42,708 nucleotides of DNA, taken from contig CALEDT010000041.1 of assembly GCA_937949525.1 (NCBI GenBank), positions 1 to 42,708 of the forward strand. The letters are read 5' to 3'. The notes beneath the pieces are model-generated. The model saw only the letters and a program-made list of their open reading frames with translations. It was not told where the DNA came from and ran no database searches. The position numbers were made by a program, and so were the translations under genes. Below, in pieces: positions 28,969 through 37,284 of this stretch (within the stretch, counting starts at the first letter, position 1; each line of letters opens with the position of its first letter). This stretch comes from an uncultured Burkholderiales bacterium. Lineage in GTDB: Bacteria; Pseudomonadota; Gammaproteobacteria; Burkholderiales; Thiobacillaceae.

Positions 28969-29820
28969 TCAGTGTCGGGGTGGGCGCGGCAGGATCCGGT
29001 CGAGAAACGCGGCCAGCCCGTGCACGTAGTCGGTTCCACTGAGCAAAAAGCCGCTGTTGTGATCGCCGCGCAGTTGCAGAAACTGCTTGGCCGACGGTGC
29101 CGCCTCGTAGAGCGTGCGGCCGTGGCGATAAGGGATGATCTCGTCGTCCGGGCTGTGCGCGACCAGTACCGGCGCCTGCACCCGGGCAACGGCGTCCAGG
29201 GTGTCGTGGCGCAGACGCGCGAGGCGTCGGGCCGGCAGCCACCAGTACAGTTCCGCTGCCAGTTCCGGCACCGAGATGAAGGCGGATTCCAGGATCAGCC
29301 CGGCCACCGGCCGGTGTGCCGCCAGCCAGGCGGCCAGCGAGGCGCCAAGCGAGCGCCCGAACACGACGATGCGTGCCGGTGTTTCGCCACGCACCTCGAC
29401 CAGATGGTCCCAGGCCGCCAGCACATCCCGTTGCAGCCCCTGCTCGCTCGGTTTGCCTTCGCTGCGGCCATAGCCGCGATAATCGATGATCAGTACCGCC
29501 AGCCCCAGATCGTGGAAGACGCGCAGCGTATCCAGCCGGTGCGAAACGTTGCCGGCGTTGCCGTGCAGGAACAGCAGCGTGCCGCGCGCATCGGCCGCCG
29601 GCAGATACCAGCCATGCAGCCGCACGCCGTCGGCGGTATGCAGTTCGACATCCTCGTAGCCCAGACCGATGGCGCGTGGACTGGCGACCAGTTCGCGGGT
29701 CGGCACCCCGGGCAGGTACAGCAGGCTGGACTGGCCCAGGTACATCGCCAGCACCACGACGGCGTAGCCGCCGGCGATCAGCAGCAGGCCGTGCAGCACG
29801 CGATGCAGGCGGTCAACCAC
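28969..29820 (-). CDS. Membrane-anchored alpha/beta hydrolase (Bem46/ABHD13-like)
   Basis: This 283-residue protein has one N-terminal membrane helix (about 9-27) and an alpha/beta hydrolase domain. The oxyanion region is FLHGNAGNVSHRLD, and the nucleophile Ser is in VFGRSLGASLA. The acid Asp is in HSPDDEIIPY and the catalytic His in RGDHNSGF; all three are present. The best start is GTG 29820, which overlaps the upstream maturation protease stop by eight bases. Upstream in-frame codons only read the protease in the wrong frame. It is the last gene of the hydrogenase operon, though this family has no known hydrogenase role, so it may simply be cotranscribed. The substrate is unknown. Confidence 0.85.
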   Translation of the reverse strand: MVDRLHRVLHGLLLIAGGYAVVVLAMYLGQSSLLYLPGVPTRELVASPRAIGLGYEDVELHTADGVRLHGWYLPAADARGTLLFLHGNAGNVSHRLDTLRVFHDLGLAVLIIDYRGYGRSEGKPSEQGLQRDVLAAWDHLVEVRGETPARIVVFGRSLGASLAAWLAAHRPVAGLILESAFISVPELAAELYWWLPARRLARLRHDTLDAVARVQAPVLVAHSPDDEIIPYRHGRTLYEAAPSAKQFLQLRGDHNSGFLLSGTDYVHGLAAFLDRILPRPPRH

Positions 29821-30292
29821 CGTTTCCAGAATGATCGACGCCAGACAAGGGCCCGCCCTCACCCGACAGGTAGGGTACCAGCCACGCGCGTGCCGCCGCC
29901 AGATTCGCGGCCGCATGGGGGCTCAATGTCTGGCCGAGTCCGAAGCGGTAGCCGCGTATCGCCAGCGTCCACGCGGGTGGCGGCTCGCCAAAGATCTGTC
30001 GGCAGGCATGCAGCACGGCACCCGGTGACAGGGCATGGCTGCTGTAACTGGCGTCCCGCTCGGCGACGGTGGCGGAGAAGGTGAACGGCGCCGGCGCGGC
30101 CACGCTGGCATCGGCGAAGATCACCTGCCTGCGGCCTTGCAGGTCGAGCGCGAATTCCACCTGCAACTGGAAATCGGTGAGCAGTTCCACGCCGGGCAGT
30201 TGGGCGTCCTGCAGCGCCTCGATCAACAGGGGCCCGAGCGCGTCGTCGCCGCGACCGGGATTGCCGATGCCGATCACCAGGATGGGCGCCAT
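29813..30292 (-). CDS. hoxW: Hydrogenase maturation protease (HoxW-like)
   Basis: This 159-residue endopeptidase removes the C-terminal extension of the hydrogenase large subunit once nickel is inserted. The N-terminus ILVIGIGNPGRGDDALGP is the family signature. Likely nickel-sensing residues are Asp17, Asp61 (IFADAS) and His86 (SSHALSP). It starts six bases after hoxH, and that closeness suggests HoxH is its substrate. The long in-frame extension back to 31165 is hoxH shadow. Confidence 0.9.
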   Translation of the reverse strand: MAPILVIGIGNPGRGDDALGPLLIEALQDAQLPGVELLTDFQLQVEFALDLQGRRQVIFADASVAAPAPFTFSATVAERDASYSSHALSPGAVLHACRQIFGEPPPAWTLAIRGYRFGLGQTLSPHAAANLAAARAWLVPYLSGEGGPLSGVDHSGNGG

Positions 30293-30297
30293 GGCGT

Positions 30298-31785
30298 TCA
30301 ATGCGGCGCCACTCCTTCGCCGGCGCCACCCCGCATCATCACCTCGATGGTGTCGCCGCCGGCATCGATCAACTCCACCCGCAGCGGCATCCTGCCGAGC
30401 GCGTGTGTCGCACAGGACAGACAGGGATCGAACGCGCGCACCGCGACCTCGATGTGATTGAGCAGGCCCTCGGTCAGCTTGCGGCCGTCCAGATACTGGC
30501 GCGCGACCTGGCGCACCGCTTCGTTCATGGCCTGGTTGTTGTGCGTGGTGGAGACGATCAGGTTGGCGCGGATCACCTGATCGTGCTCGTCCACCCGATA
30601 GTGATGGATCAGCGTACCGCGCGGCGCCTCGATCATGCCGATGCCGCGTTCCTGGCGCTCGCCGCTGACCACCAGGTCGGTGCCCTGCAGGTCGGCATCG
30701 TGCAACAGCTCCTTGATCGCCTCGGCCGCGTGCAGCATCTCGATCATGCGCGCCCAGTGATAGCCCAGCGTGGCGCCGGCGACGCTGCCACCGTCGTAGG
30801 CGAGAAACTCCATGCGTTCGCGATCGGCCAGCGGCGTCGGGATGAAATCGCAGTGGGTCACGCGCGCCAGCGGGCCGACGCGGTACCAGCCGTGTTGCGG
30901 ACCGAGCGCGCGCAGGAACGGGAATTTCATGTAGGACCAGGGCTTCACTTCCTCGCTGATCTGCTCCCAGTAGTGGTTGTAGTCGACATGATCGAAGATC
31001 GTGCCGCCGTCCATGTCGCGGGCACGCAGGCCGCCGTGATACAGGTCCATCGCGCCGTCGGCGCGAATCAGGCTCAGCGTATGCGCGCGGAAGCGACCGA
31101 AGGCGTTGTACTCCTCCAGGTTCTGCTCGAACAGGCGGCGCGCCAAGTGCACGGCATCGCGGCACCAGCCGATGATCGGATAGATGTCTTTCAGCAGTTC
31201 GTCGCGCTCGGCCAGTGTCAGGTTCTTGTTGACACCGCCGGGTACCGAGCCGGTGCCGTGGATGCGCTTGCCAGCGGTGTGGCGGATCACTTCCTGGCCG
31301 TACTTGCGCAGCAGCACGCCCTGACGCGCGACCTCGGGATAGGCGGCGGCGACGCCGACGATGTTGCGACGCGCCACGTCCGAGTCGAAACCGAACAGCA
31401 GGTCGGGCGATGACAGATGGAAGAAATGCAGCGCATGCGATTGCAGGATCTGGCCGTAGTGCATCAGCCGGCGCAGCTTATCGGCCGTCGGTGTGAGCCT
31501 GAACGCGCCGACGATCTGGTCGAGCGCCTTGGACGCCGCCAGATGGTGCGACACCGGGCAGATGCCGCACAGGCGCTGCACCATGACCGGCACTTCCCAG
31601 TACGGCCGGCCCTGGATGAATTTTTCGAAGCCGCGGAACTCGACGATGTGTAGCCGCACCTGCTGCACGTGGTCGTTCTCGTCCAGCAACAGGGTGACCT
31701 TGCCGTGTCCTTCGACGCGCGACAGCGGATCGATGGCGACGCGACGCAGTTTTTCCGGATGGGGGGCGGTTTCCAGTGAGGTCAT
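30298..31785 (-). CDS. hoxH: NAD-reducing [NiFe] hydrogenase large subunit HoxH
   Basis: This 495-residue cytoplasmic subunit holds the NiFe(CN)2CO site. The N-terminal nickel motif is [11 protein letters not shown] (Cys73, Cys76), and the C-terminal one is [12 protein letters not shown] (Cys455, Cys458). A further 34 residues follow His461, the part expected to be cut off during maturation. The sequence (REFRGFEKF-like start, [16 protein letters not shown], and the CATH ending) fits group 3d soluble bidirectional hydrogenases rather than membrane uptake enzymes. It lies 36 bases downstream of hoxY. Confidence 0.95.
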   Translation of the reverse strand: MTSLETAPHPEKLRRVAIDPLSRVEGHGKVTLLLDENDHVQQVRLHIVEFRGFEKFIQGRPYWEVPVMVQRLCGICPVSHHLAASKALDQIVGAFRLTPTADKLRRLMHYGQILQSHALHFFHLSSPDLLFGFDSDVARRNIVGVAAAYPEVARQGVLLRKYGQEVIRHTAGKRIHGTGSVPGGVNKNLTLAERDELLKDIYPIIGWCRDAVHLARRLFEQNLEEYNAFGRFRAHTLSLIRADGAMDLYHGGLRARDMDGGTIFDHVDYNHYWEQISEEVKPWSYMKFPFLRALGPQHGWYRVGPLARVTHCDFIPTPLADRERMEFLAYDGGSVAGATLGYHWARMIEMLHAAEAIKELLHDADLQGTDLVVSGERQERGIGMIEAPRGTLIHHYRVDEHDQVIRANLIVSTTHNNQAMNEAVRQVARQYLDGRKLTEGLLNHIEVAVRAFDPCLSCATHALGRMPLRVELIDAGGDTIEVMMRGGAGEGVAPH

Positions 31786-31821
31786 GATGTACCTTCGATG
31801 ATCGCGGCGGCGGCGCGCGTC

Positions 31822-32373
31822 TCAGTCATAGCGGATCAGTTCCGCACCGAGGTGGGGCGTGCGCCCGGCCAGCAGGTCGGTCAGGAACTTCCAGATGGTG
31901 TCGGCAGAAGGCGGGCAGCCCGGCAGGAAGTAGTCCACCTTCACCACTTCATGCAGCGGGTGCACCTTGTCCAGTGGCAGCGGCAGTTCCGGGTCATTGG
32001 GGATCATGCCGCTGGCCAGGCTGATCTCGGTGACGTAGACCTCCTGCAGACAGTCGGCCAGGTCCAGATGGTTGCGCTGCGCCGGCAGGCCGCCGGTCAC
32101 CGCGCAGGCGCCGACCGCGACCAGGATCTTGCAGTTGCGGCGGAACTCGCGCAGCACGTGCACGTTCTCGGCGTTGCAGATGCCGCCCTCGACGAGGCCG
32201 ATGTCGCACGGGCCGCAATGCTTGATGTCGGTCAGCGGCGTGCGGTCGAACTCGACGTGCTCCAGCAGCGCGAACAGCCGCTCGTCGATGTCCAGGATCG
32301 ACATGTGGCAACCGAAGCAGCCGGCCAGCGAGGTGGTGGCGATGCGGACCTTCCTGGGCTCGTGCGTGGACAT
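31822..32373 (-). CDS. hoxY: NAD-reducing [NiFe] hydrogenase small subunit HoxY
   Basis: This 183-residue subunit carries a single proximal [4Fe-4S] cluster that takes electrons from HoxH to HoxFU. Likely ligands lie in LAGCFGCHMS, VGACAVTGG and PGCPPSADT, the short form without medial and distal clusters that is typical of group 3d enzymes. There is no Tat signal, so it stays in the cytoplasm. ATG 32373 has a GGAG site eight bases upstream; GTG 32382, overlapping the hoxU stop, is an alternative. Confidence 0.94.
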   Translation of the reverse strand: MSTHEPRKVRIATTSLAGCFGCHMSILDIDERLFALLEHVEFDRTPLTDIKHCGPCDIGLVEGGICNAENVHVLREFRRNCKILVAVGACAVTGGLPAQRNHLDLADCLQEVYVTEISLASGMIPNDPELPLPLDKVHPLHEVVKVDYFLPGCPPSADTIWKFLTDLLAGRTPHLGAELIRYD

Positions 32374-32378
32374 GGCCT

Positions 32379-33113
32379 TCACTCCCGAACCGAAGCGTTC
32401 TGCGCCGTGCGCGGCGCGTCGTCCAGCGCCTGCGCGCTGATCGGCCGTCGATCGTAGCGGCGCTCGCCGATGGGCGTGGCGAAACCGACCCGCTTCTTCA
32501 GGATCACGCCGACCGGGCAGACTTCCACCGCCTTGTCGCTGAGCGCGATGTCGGTATCGGCGAGTCGGCCGGACGCGGCGTTGACCACCAGGTGTTTGTC
32601 GATGCCGCGTCCGGACAGCGCGAACACGCATTTCTCGTCCACCTCGCAGGAGGCCCGCACGCACAGTTCGCACAGGATGCAGCGGTTGAAATCGAGCAGG
32701 ATGTCCGGGTGCGAGGCATCCACCGGACGGTTCGGGAAGAAATGGCGAAAACCGGCGGTCAGCACGCCCAGGTCGGCACCGAGCGCCTGCAACATGCAGT
32801 TGCCGCTCTTTTCGCACGACGGACAGAAGTGGTTGCCCTCGGCGAACAGCATCTGCACCAGGGTGCGGCGCAGGTCGTTCATCTCATCGCAGTCGCTCTC
32901 CACCTCCAGCCCGGCCTGTGCCGGCAGCGTGCAGGACGCGGCGGTGCGCCGGCCTATCCGCACGGTGCACACCTTGCAACTGCCGTGCGGCTTGAACTCG
33001 GGGTGATAGCACAGATGCGGAATGTAGCGGCCGGCGGCGAGCGCGGCCTGCAGCACGCTCTGGCCGGGGGCAAAGGGCACCTCTTCGCCGTCGAGCAGGA
33101 AAGTGTCGCTCAT
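32379..33113 (-). CDS. hoxU: Hydrogenase diaphorase subunit HoxU
   Basis: This 244-residue iron-sulfur protein is related to the N-terminus of NuoG. It has an N-terminal [2Fe-2S] ferredoxin fold (CYHPEFKPHGSCKVC...SCTLP), the His/Cys motif HFCPSCEKSGNC, and a CILCELCVRAS...CPVG [4Fe-4S] region. It links HoxY to the flavin of HoxF. It starts 16 bases after hoxF ends. Confidence 0.95.
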   Translation of the reverse strand: MSDTFLLDGEEVPFAPGQSVLQAALAAGRYIPHLCYHPEFKPHGSCKVCTVRIGRRTAASCTLPAQAGLEVESDCDEMNDLRRTLVQMLFAEGNHFCPSCEKSGNCMLQALGADLGVLTAGFRHFFPNRPVDASHPDILLDFNRCILCELCVRASCEVDEKCVFALSGRGIDKHLVVNAASGRLADTDIALSDKAVEVCPVGVILKKRVGFATPIGERRYDRRPISAQALDDAPRTAQNASVRE

Positions 33114-33129
33114 GGTTCCATCTCCCCGT

Positions 33130-34998
33130 TCAGCGTTCCAGTTCGGCGCTCAGATGCGCGCCGGCGTCGTCGCGCCCGGTCATGCGCCGGGCGGCGGCCA
33201 GTGCGCCGTCGAGATCGAACGCCGGGACGAAGTCGAGCGACTTCAGGCGACGTTCGAAGGTCGGCCGGAAACGCTTCAACGTATCCAGCGTCGGATTGCA
33301 GGCGGTATGGCCGAGGCCGCAGTGCGCGGACTGGTGCAGCACCCGATCCAGTTGCTCGATCTCGGCGAGGTCATACTGGGTGCCCTGGCCGGCAGCGATC
33401 TTGTCCATGGTCGCCTTCAGCATGCTGGTTCCGACCCGGCAGGGCGTGCAGAAGCCGCAACTCTCGTGCGCGAAGAAATGCGCGAAATTGCGTGCCACCT
33501 CGAACAGATCGCGGCTGCGGTCGAACACCATGAAGGCACCGGCGGTGGCCAGATCCTCGAAGGCGATGCGCCGATCGAACTCGTCGCCGGCGATGCACAC
33601 GCCCGAAGGGCCGCTGATCTGTACCGCCAGCGTATCCTCGGCGCCGCAGTCGGCCAGAACCTGGCGCACCGTGACGCCGAACGGGTATTCGTAGATGCCA
33701 GGCCGGGCACAGTCGCCGGATACCGACAGCAGTTTGGTGCCGGCTGATTTCGCCGTGCCGACCGCACGGTACCAGTCGCCGCCATGGCGCGCGATCAGCG
33801 CGGCGGCGCAGAACGTCTCCACATTGTTGACCGTGGTCGGTTTCTGCAGATAGCCGTGCGTGACCGGATACGGCGGGCGGTTGCGCGGAATGCCGCGCTT
33901 GCCTTCCAGCGACTCGATCAGCGCCGATTCCTCGCCGCACACATAGGCGCCGGCGCCCAGGTGGAGGTCGATGTCGAAATCGAAACCCTTGACGCCGAGG
34001 ATGCCCGTGCCCAGCAGATTGGCGGCACGCCGGCGGGCCAGCACCGCCTGCAGTGGTCGCAGCAGATGGCGGTATTCGCCGCGCAGGTAGAGCAGGCCGT
34101 GACGCGCGCCGATGACATAGGCGCACACGGTCATGCCCTCGAACACCAGATCGGCCTGCCGGGTCAGCAGTACCCGGTCCTTGAACGTGCCTGGCTCGCC
34201 TTCGTCGGCATTGCACACCACGTAACGCGGCGTGGCCGGCGCATTGCGGCACGCCTCCCACTTCAGGCCGGTGGTGAAACCCGCGCCACCACGCCCACGC
34301 AGGTTGCTGCGCTTGATCTCCTCCAACGTGGCCAGCGGCCCCGGCGCCGCATGTACGTTGGCCTCGCGCCAGGAGCGTTCGTTGGCCGGCGCCTCGGCGT
34401 CGACGCCGGCCCCGCGGGTCAGCGCCGCGCGCAGCGCGTCGCCCGGCATCAGATCGTGGCCCAGCAGCATGTCGCTGCGCCGGATGTTGTCGTCGATGAC
34501 GAACAGGTCCGCCGGCCACTGCGCCACCGGCTGCCCGGCGACGATCAGATCGGCGATGCGGTCCAGCACGGCCCGGCTGGCGCGCGGGATGGCCCAGCCG
34601 TTGACCAGCAGGCCCGGGCCCTGATCGCACAGGCCGGTGCAGGACGTGGTATCCACGCACACCAAGCCATCCTCGGATACCCGTCCCGGCTCCACCCACA
34701 GGCGCTCGCACAGGTAGGCCATCAGTTCCTGGTTGCCCTGCATGCGATCGGTGATGTTGTCCGAGAACAGCACGCGATAACGACAGGGCGCATCGGTGTG
34801 CAGAAAGGCATAGAAGCCGGCCACGCCCTCGATGCGCGCGCGCGGCAGGCCCAGGCGTTCGGCCAGTTCGTCGATCGCCAGCGGCGGAATCCAGTGCAGC
34901 GCATCCTGCACGTCGCGCAGCATCTGCACCAGGCGCGTGGCATCGTCGCCGTGCCGCGCGACGATGGCCGCCAACTCGGCACGCACGTCATCGTTCAT
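33130..34998 (-). CDS. hoxF: Hydrogenase diaphorase subunit HoxF
   Basis: This 622-residue flavoprotein reduces NAD+. It is a natural fusion. Residues 1-160 resemble NuoE, with [2Fe-2S] ligands such as CTGLC at 120-124. The rest resembles NuoF, with the FMN/NAD glycine motif GRGGAGF (235-241), YVVCNADEGEPGTFKDR, YVCGEESALIESLEG and the [4Fe-4S] site ESCGFCTPCRVGTS. ATG 34998 is favoured by GGAG five bases upstream; an in-frame ATG at 35022 is less likely. Because HoxF carries its own NuoE part, a separate hoxE is not needed. It is the first gene of the hox operon. Confidence 0.95.
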   Translation of the reverse strand: MNDDVRAELAAIVARHGDDATRLVQMLRDVQDALHWIPPLAIDELAERLGLPRARIEGVAGFYAFLHTDAPCRYRVLFSDNITDRMQGNQELMAYLCERLWVEPGRVSEDGLVCVDTTSCTGLCDQGPGLLVNGWAIPRASRAVLDRIADLIVAGQPVAQWPADLFVIDDNIRRSDMLLGHDLMPGDALRAALTRGAGVDAEAPANERSWREANVHAAPGPLATLEEIKRSNLRGRGGAGFTTGLKWEACRNAPATPRYVVCNADEGEPGTFKDRVLLTRQADLVFEGMTVCAYVIGARHGLLYLRGEYRHLLRPLQAVLARRRAANLLGTGILGVKGFDFDIDLHLGAGAYVCGEESALIESLEGKRGIPRNRPPYPVTHGYLQKPTTVNNVETFCAAALIARHGGDWYRAVGTAKSAGTKLLSVSGDCARPGIYEYPFGVTVRQVLADCGAEDTLAVQISGPSGVCIAGDEFDRRIAFEDLATAGAFMVFDRSRDLFEVARNFAHFFAHESCGFCTPCRVGTSMLKATMDKIAAGQGTQYDLAEIEQLDRVLHQSAHCGLGHTACNPTLDTLKRFRPTFERRLKSLDFVPAFDLDGALAAARRMTGRDDAGAHLSAELER

Positions 34999-35339
34999 AT
35001 CGTCTCCATCCTCTGTCTGCATCCGCCGTGGCCCGCACCACCGCGGCGTCACCGCTTACAGTGTAGGCTCGCTTGGCGGATTTCCCCAATGCCGGCATGG
35101 CGCGGCTTGCACCCCGGACGCAGGATTCTGGCCGCTGTACTTTGCAGCCAGGTTGCGCCGTGCCCGGCCGGCGAGGTCAAGCAAGGGCCATGCCGTAACC
35201 GACCGGCCACCTGTGCGCCGCCCGCGGCCACCCGGCATCCGGCGCGCGCACCGTACCCGTGCGCGCCTGCCCGGGCGCGGTGCGCAACCGGGCGTTTGGC
35301 GGTAGGCTTGGCGTTCCGTCACCGATCGCACGACCCGCC
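34999..35339. other. 341-base divergent gap between hoxF and msrB
   Basis: No gene is supported. It must hold the hox operon promoter (minus) and the msrB promoter (plus). A GC-rich nested hairpin lies at 35246-35285 (GCGCACC/GGTGCGC outside, CGCGCC/GGCGCG inside), about 55 bases before msrB. No sigma-54-type -24/-12 element was evident by eye. Confidence 0.5.
35060..35089 (-). promoter_or_regulatory. Candidate hox operon promoter
   Basis: On the minus strand TTGGGG and TACACT are separated by 18 bases, about 60 bases before the hoxF ATG. Both hexamers are partial matches to sigma-70. Confidence 0.35.
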
Positions 35340-35786
35340 ATGTCCGACACCCCGATACACCGCTCCGCCTCCGGCCATGACCTGACACCGCCGGATGCCG
35401 CGACGCTGGCGCGCTTGAGCGCCGATCTCAGTGCGGAGGAACGCCGTGTGCTGCTGCACCAGGGCACCGAGCCGCCCTTCTGTGGCGGCCTGTTGCACCA
35501 CAAGGCCGATGGCGTCTACCGCTGCCGCCTGTGTGACCTGCCGCTGTTCCACTCCAGTACCAAGTTCGAATCGGGCACCGGCTGGCCGAGTTTTTACCGG
35601 GCCTACGACCCGGAGCACGTGCGCGAACTGCGTGACACCAGCCACGGCATGCTGCGCATCGAAATCCGCTGCGCTCGCTGCGATGGCCACCTCGGCCATG
35701 TGTTCGATGACGGCCCACCGCCGACCGGTCGGCGCTACTGCCTCAATTCACTGTCGCTGCGTTTCGTCCCGGACGCGGCGGATTGA
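35340..35786 (+). CDS. msrB: Peptide methionine-R-sulfoxide reductase
   Basis: This 148-residue enzyme repairs oxidised methionine (R-epimer) in proteins. The catalytic Cys134 is in [13 protein letters not shown]. Zinc is held by CRLC and CARC pairs. The core blocks [11 protein letters not shown] and [10 protein letters not shown] are intact. There is no signal peptide, so it is cytoplasmic. It ends four bases before the DUF454 gene. Confidence 0.95.
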   Translation: MSDTPIHRSASGHDLTPPDAATLARLSADLSAEERRVLLHQGTEPPFCGGLLHHKADGVYRCRLCDLPLFHSSTKFESGTGWPSFYRAYDPEHVRELRDTSHGMLRIEIRCARCDGHLGHVFDDGPPPTGRRYCLNSLSLRFVPDAAD

Positions 35787-35790
35787 CCGT

Positions 35791-36345
35791 ATGCCGTCGG
35801 CGCACGGCACGGTTCCCGGCGCGTGCAAACACCGGTCGCTGCTGGTGCGGCTGCTGTGCGCCGGCCTGGGCGCGGTGTTCGTTGCGCTGGGCGTGCTCGG
35901 CCTGTTCCTGCCCGTGCTGCCGACCACCCCTTTCCTGCTGCTCGCCGCCGCCTGTTTCGCCCGATCGTCCAGCCGCATCTACCACTGGCTGATGCGTCAC
36001 CGCACGTTCGGGCCGCTGCTGCGAGAATGGAACCAGCATCGCGCCATTCCCTACCGGGCGAAACGCATGGCACTGGTGATGATCGCACTGAGTTTCACGC
36101 TGTCGATCGTGTTGTTCATCCCCTATTGGCAGGGCCGCCTGGCCATGGGGCTGGGCGGCATCGTGCTGTTCGTCTGGATCGCGCGGCTGCCTTCGCGCGA
36201 TGCGCCGGCGCACTCAATCGGGCAGATGCGAGGACGGCCCCTTGTCGCTGGTGACGAGATACATGCCCACACCGGCGAGGATCATCCACAGCGCCATGGC
36301 CCACACGCCCAGGATCTCCCACAGGCTGCCCAGAAAGAACAGTAG
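35791..36345 (+). CDS. DUF454 (YbaN-like) membrane protein
   Basis: The N-terminal 140 or so residues form a typical DUF454 inner-membrane protein. There is a first hydrophobic hairpin (about 21-48) with GVLGLFLPVLPTTPFLLLA, then SSRIYHWLMRHRTFGPLLREW, then helices at about 90-107 and 113-130. The function is unknown. The ORF continues to 184 residues, with a His/Gln-rich tail after about 145 that reads antisense to the neighbouring 65-residue gene. Family members usually end earlier, so the tail may be a recent stop-codon loss. Confidence 0.82.
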   Translation: MPSAHGTVPGACKHRSLLVRLLCAGLGAVFVALGVLGLFLPVLPTTPFLLLAAACFARSSSRIYHWLMRHRTFGPLLREWNQHRAIPYRAKRMALVMIALSFTLSIVLFIPYWQGRLAMGLGGIVLFVWIARLPSRDAPAHSIGQMRGRPLVAGDEIHAHTGEDHPQRHGPHAQDLPQAAQKEQ

Positions 36346-36411
36346 CACCAGTGACAGCGCCAGCAGCGCGTTGCCGAGCCAGAACAGGGGTTTGTGACGG
36401 AAATCGTTCAT
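36214..36411 (-). CDS. Small two-helix membrane protein, 65 residues
   Basis: It begins MNDFRHKPLFWLGNALLALS and has two hydrophobic segments at about 9-30 and 32-53 with a short polar tail (SDKGPSSHLPD). A strong AAGGAG site eight bases before the ATG shows it is a real gene. It overlaps the 3' end of the DUF454 gene by 132 bases in convergent orientation. I do not recognise a family. Confidence 0.75.
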   Translation of the reverse strand: MNDFRHKPLFWLGNALLALSLVLLFFLGSLWEILGVWAMALWMILAGVGMYLVTSDKGPSSHLPD

Positions 36412-36512
36412 GCGTGCTCCTTGTCGTTGAAGTCCTCATGATGCCGCCTATCGTCGCGCAGCGCAGCCCATCGAACGCCTCGAGGCGTAGCGCACCGCCA
36501 TGTTGCGGTTCC

Positions 36513-36536
36513 GTGACAGCAACACAATTCTGTAAC
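36513..36536. promoter_or_regulatory. Inverted repeat upstream of phoU
   Basis: GTGACAG and CTGTAAC are near-perfect inverted half-sites ten bases apart, ending 47 bases before the phoU ATG. CTGTNAY resembles one half of a Pho box, but Pho boxes are direct repeats, so assignment to PhoB is uncertain. Confidence 0.3.
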
Positions 36537-36583
36537 AATCGGTCGATACGCTATCCCACCTTTTCCCTATTCAGGACACCACC

Positions 36584-37246
36584 ATGCTGGAGACCCATCA
36601 CATCCTCGACGTTAAGAAGCAGCAGATCGAGGCCCACCTCGCCGTGTTGTTCGAGGAAGTCAAGAACGCGCTGGACGGCGCGATGATCTGCCTGGAGACC
36701 GGCAACCGCGACGGCTGCGACGCGATCGTGCGCAACGATGTCCGGATCAACGAGCGACGCCGGCTGGTAGAGCAGGATTGCCTGGTGGCCATCGCATCGC
36801 AGCAACCGGTGGCCAACGACCTGCGCGACATCGTCGCCGACATGCGCATCGCCAGCGAGTTGGAGCGCATGGCCGACTATGCCAGCGATATCGCCCGCCT
36901 GGTCATGAGCATGAACGGGCCCGGCATCGACAAACTCGGGCTGGCAGAAGTCCGCAGCATGGTCGATCAGTGCCAGACCATGCTCAGCGACGTCGAACGC
37001 GCGCACCGCTCCGCCGACGCCGCCCTCGCCCGCGCGGTGGCTGCCGCCGACGATAAGCTCGACGCCTCGCTGAAAGGCATCATCGACCAGTTGCTGGCGG
37101 CTATGCGCGGCGACACGACCCTGGTCGACAACGGTACGCGCATGCTCTGGATCGCGCACAACCTGGAGCGCTGCGGCGACCGCGCCACCAACATCGCGGA
37201 GCAGGTGGTGTTCCGCGTCGAGGGCGAAGCCACCGACCTGAACTGA
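36584..37246 (+). CDS. phoU: Phosphate transport regulator PhoU
   Basis: This 220-residue all-helical protein has two PhoU domains. It normally links the PstSCAB transporter to the PhoR kinase and limits phosphate uptake. Metal-binding ExxxD-type segments are seen in IASELERMADYASDIARLVM (first half) and IAHNLERCGDRATNIAEQVVF (second half). Here it stands alone, without pst or phoBR genes beside it. Confidence 0.93.
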   Translation: MLETHHILDVKKQQIEAHLAVLFEEVKNALDGAMICLETGNRDGCDAIVRNDVRINERRRLVEQDCLVAIASQQPVANDLRDIVADMRIASELERMADYASDIARLVMSMNGPGIDKLGLAEVRSMVDQCQTMLSDVERAHRSADAALARAVAAADDKLDASLKGIIDQLLAAMRGDTTLVDNGTRMLWIAHNLERCGDRATNIAEQVVFRVEGEATDLN

Positions 37247-37254
37247 AGCTTACG

Positions 37255-37282
37255 CGCATGCGCCCAGACCGGGGCGCATGCG
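37255..37282. terminator. Eleven-pair hairpin between phoU and the OmpA-like gene
   Basis: CGCATGCGCCC and its complement form a perfect 11-pair stem with a six-base loop in the 38-base gap between the two convergent genes. There is no T run on either side; it is probably a shared 3'-end structure. Confidence 0.6.
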
Positions 37283-37284
37283 GC

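Noticed and set aside
30298-34998. Complex I (nuo) fragment
   Set aside because: HoxF and HoxU resemble NuoEFG, but the next two genes carry nickel-binding CxxC motifs and a maturation protease follows, so this is a hydrogenase.
34999-35339. Sigma-54 promoter for the hydrogenase operon
   Set aside because: No GG-N10-GC element with proper flanks was found on the minus strand upstream of hoxF.
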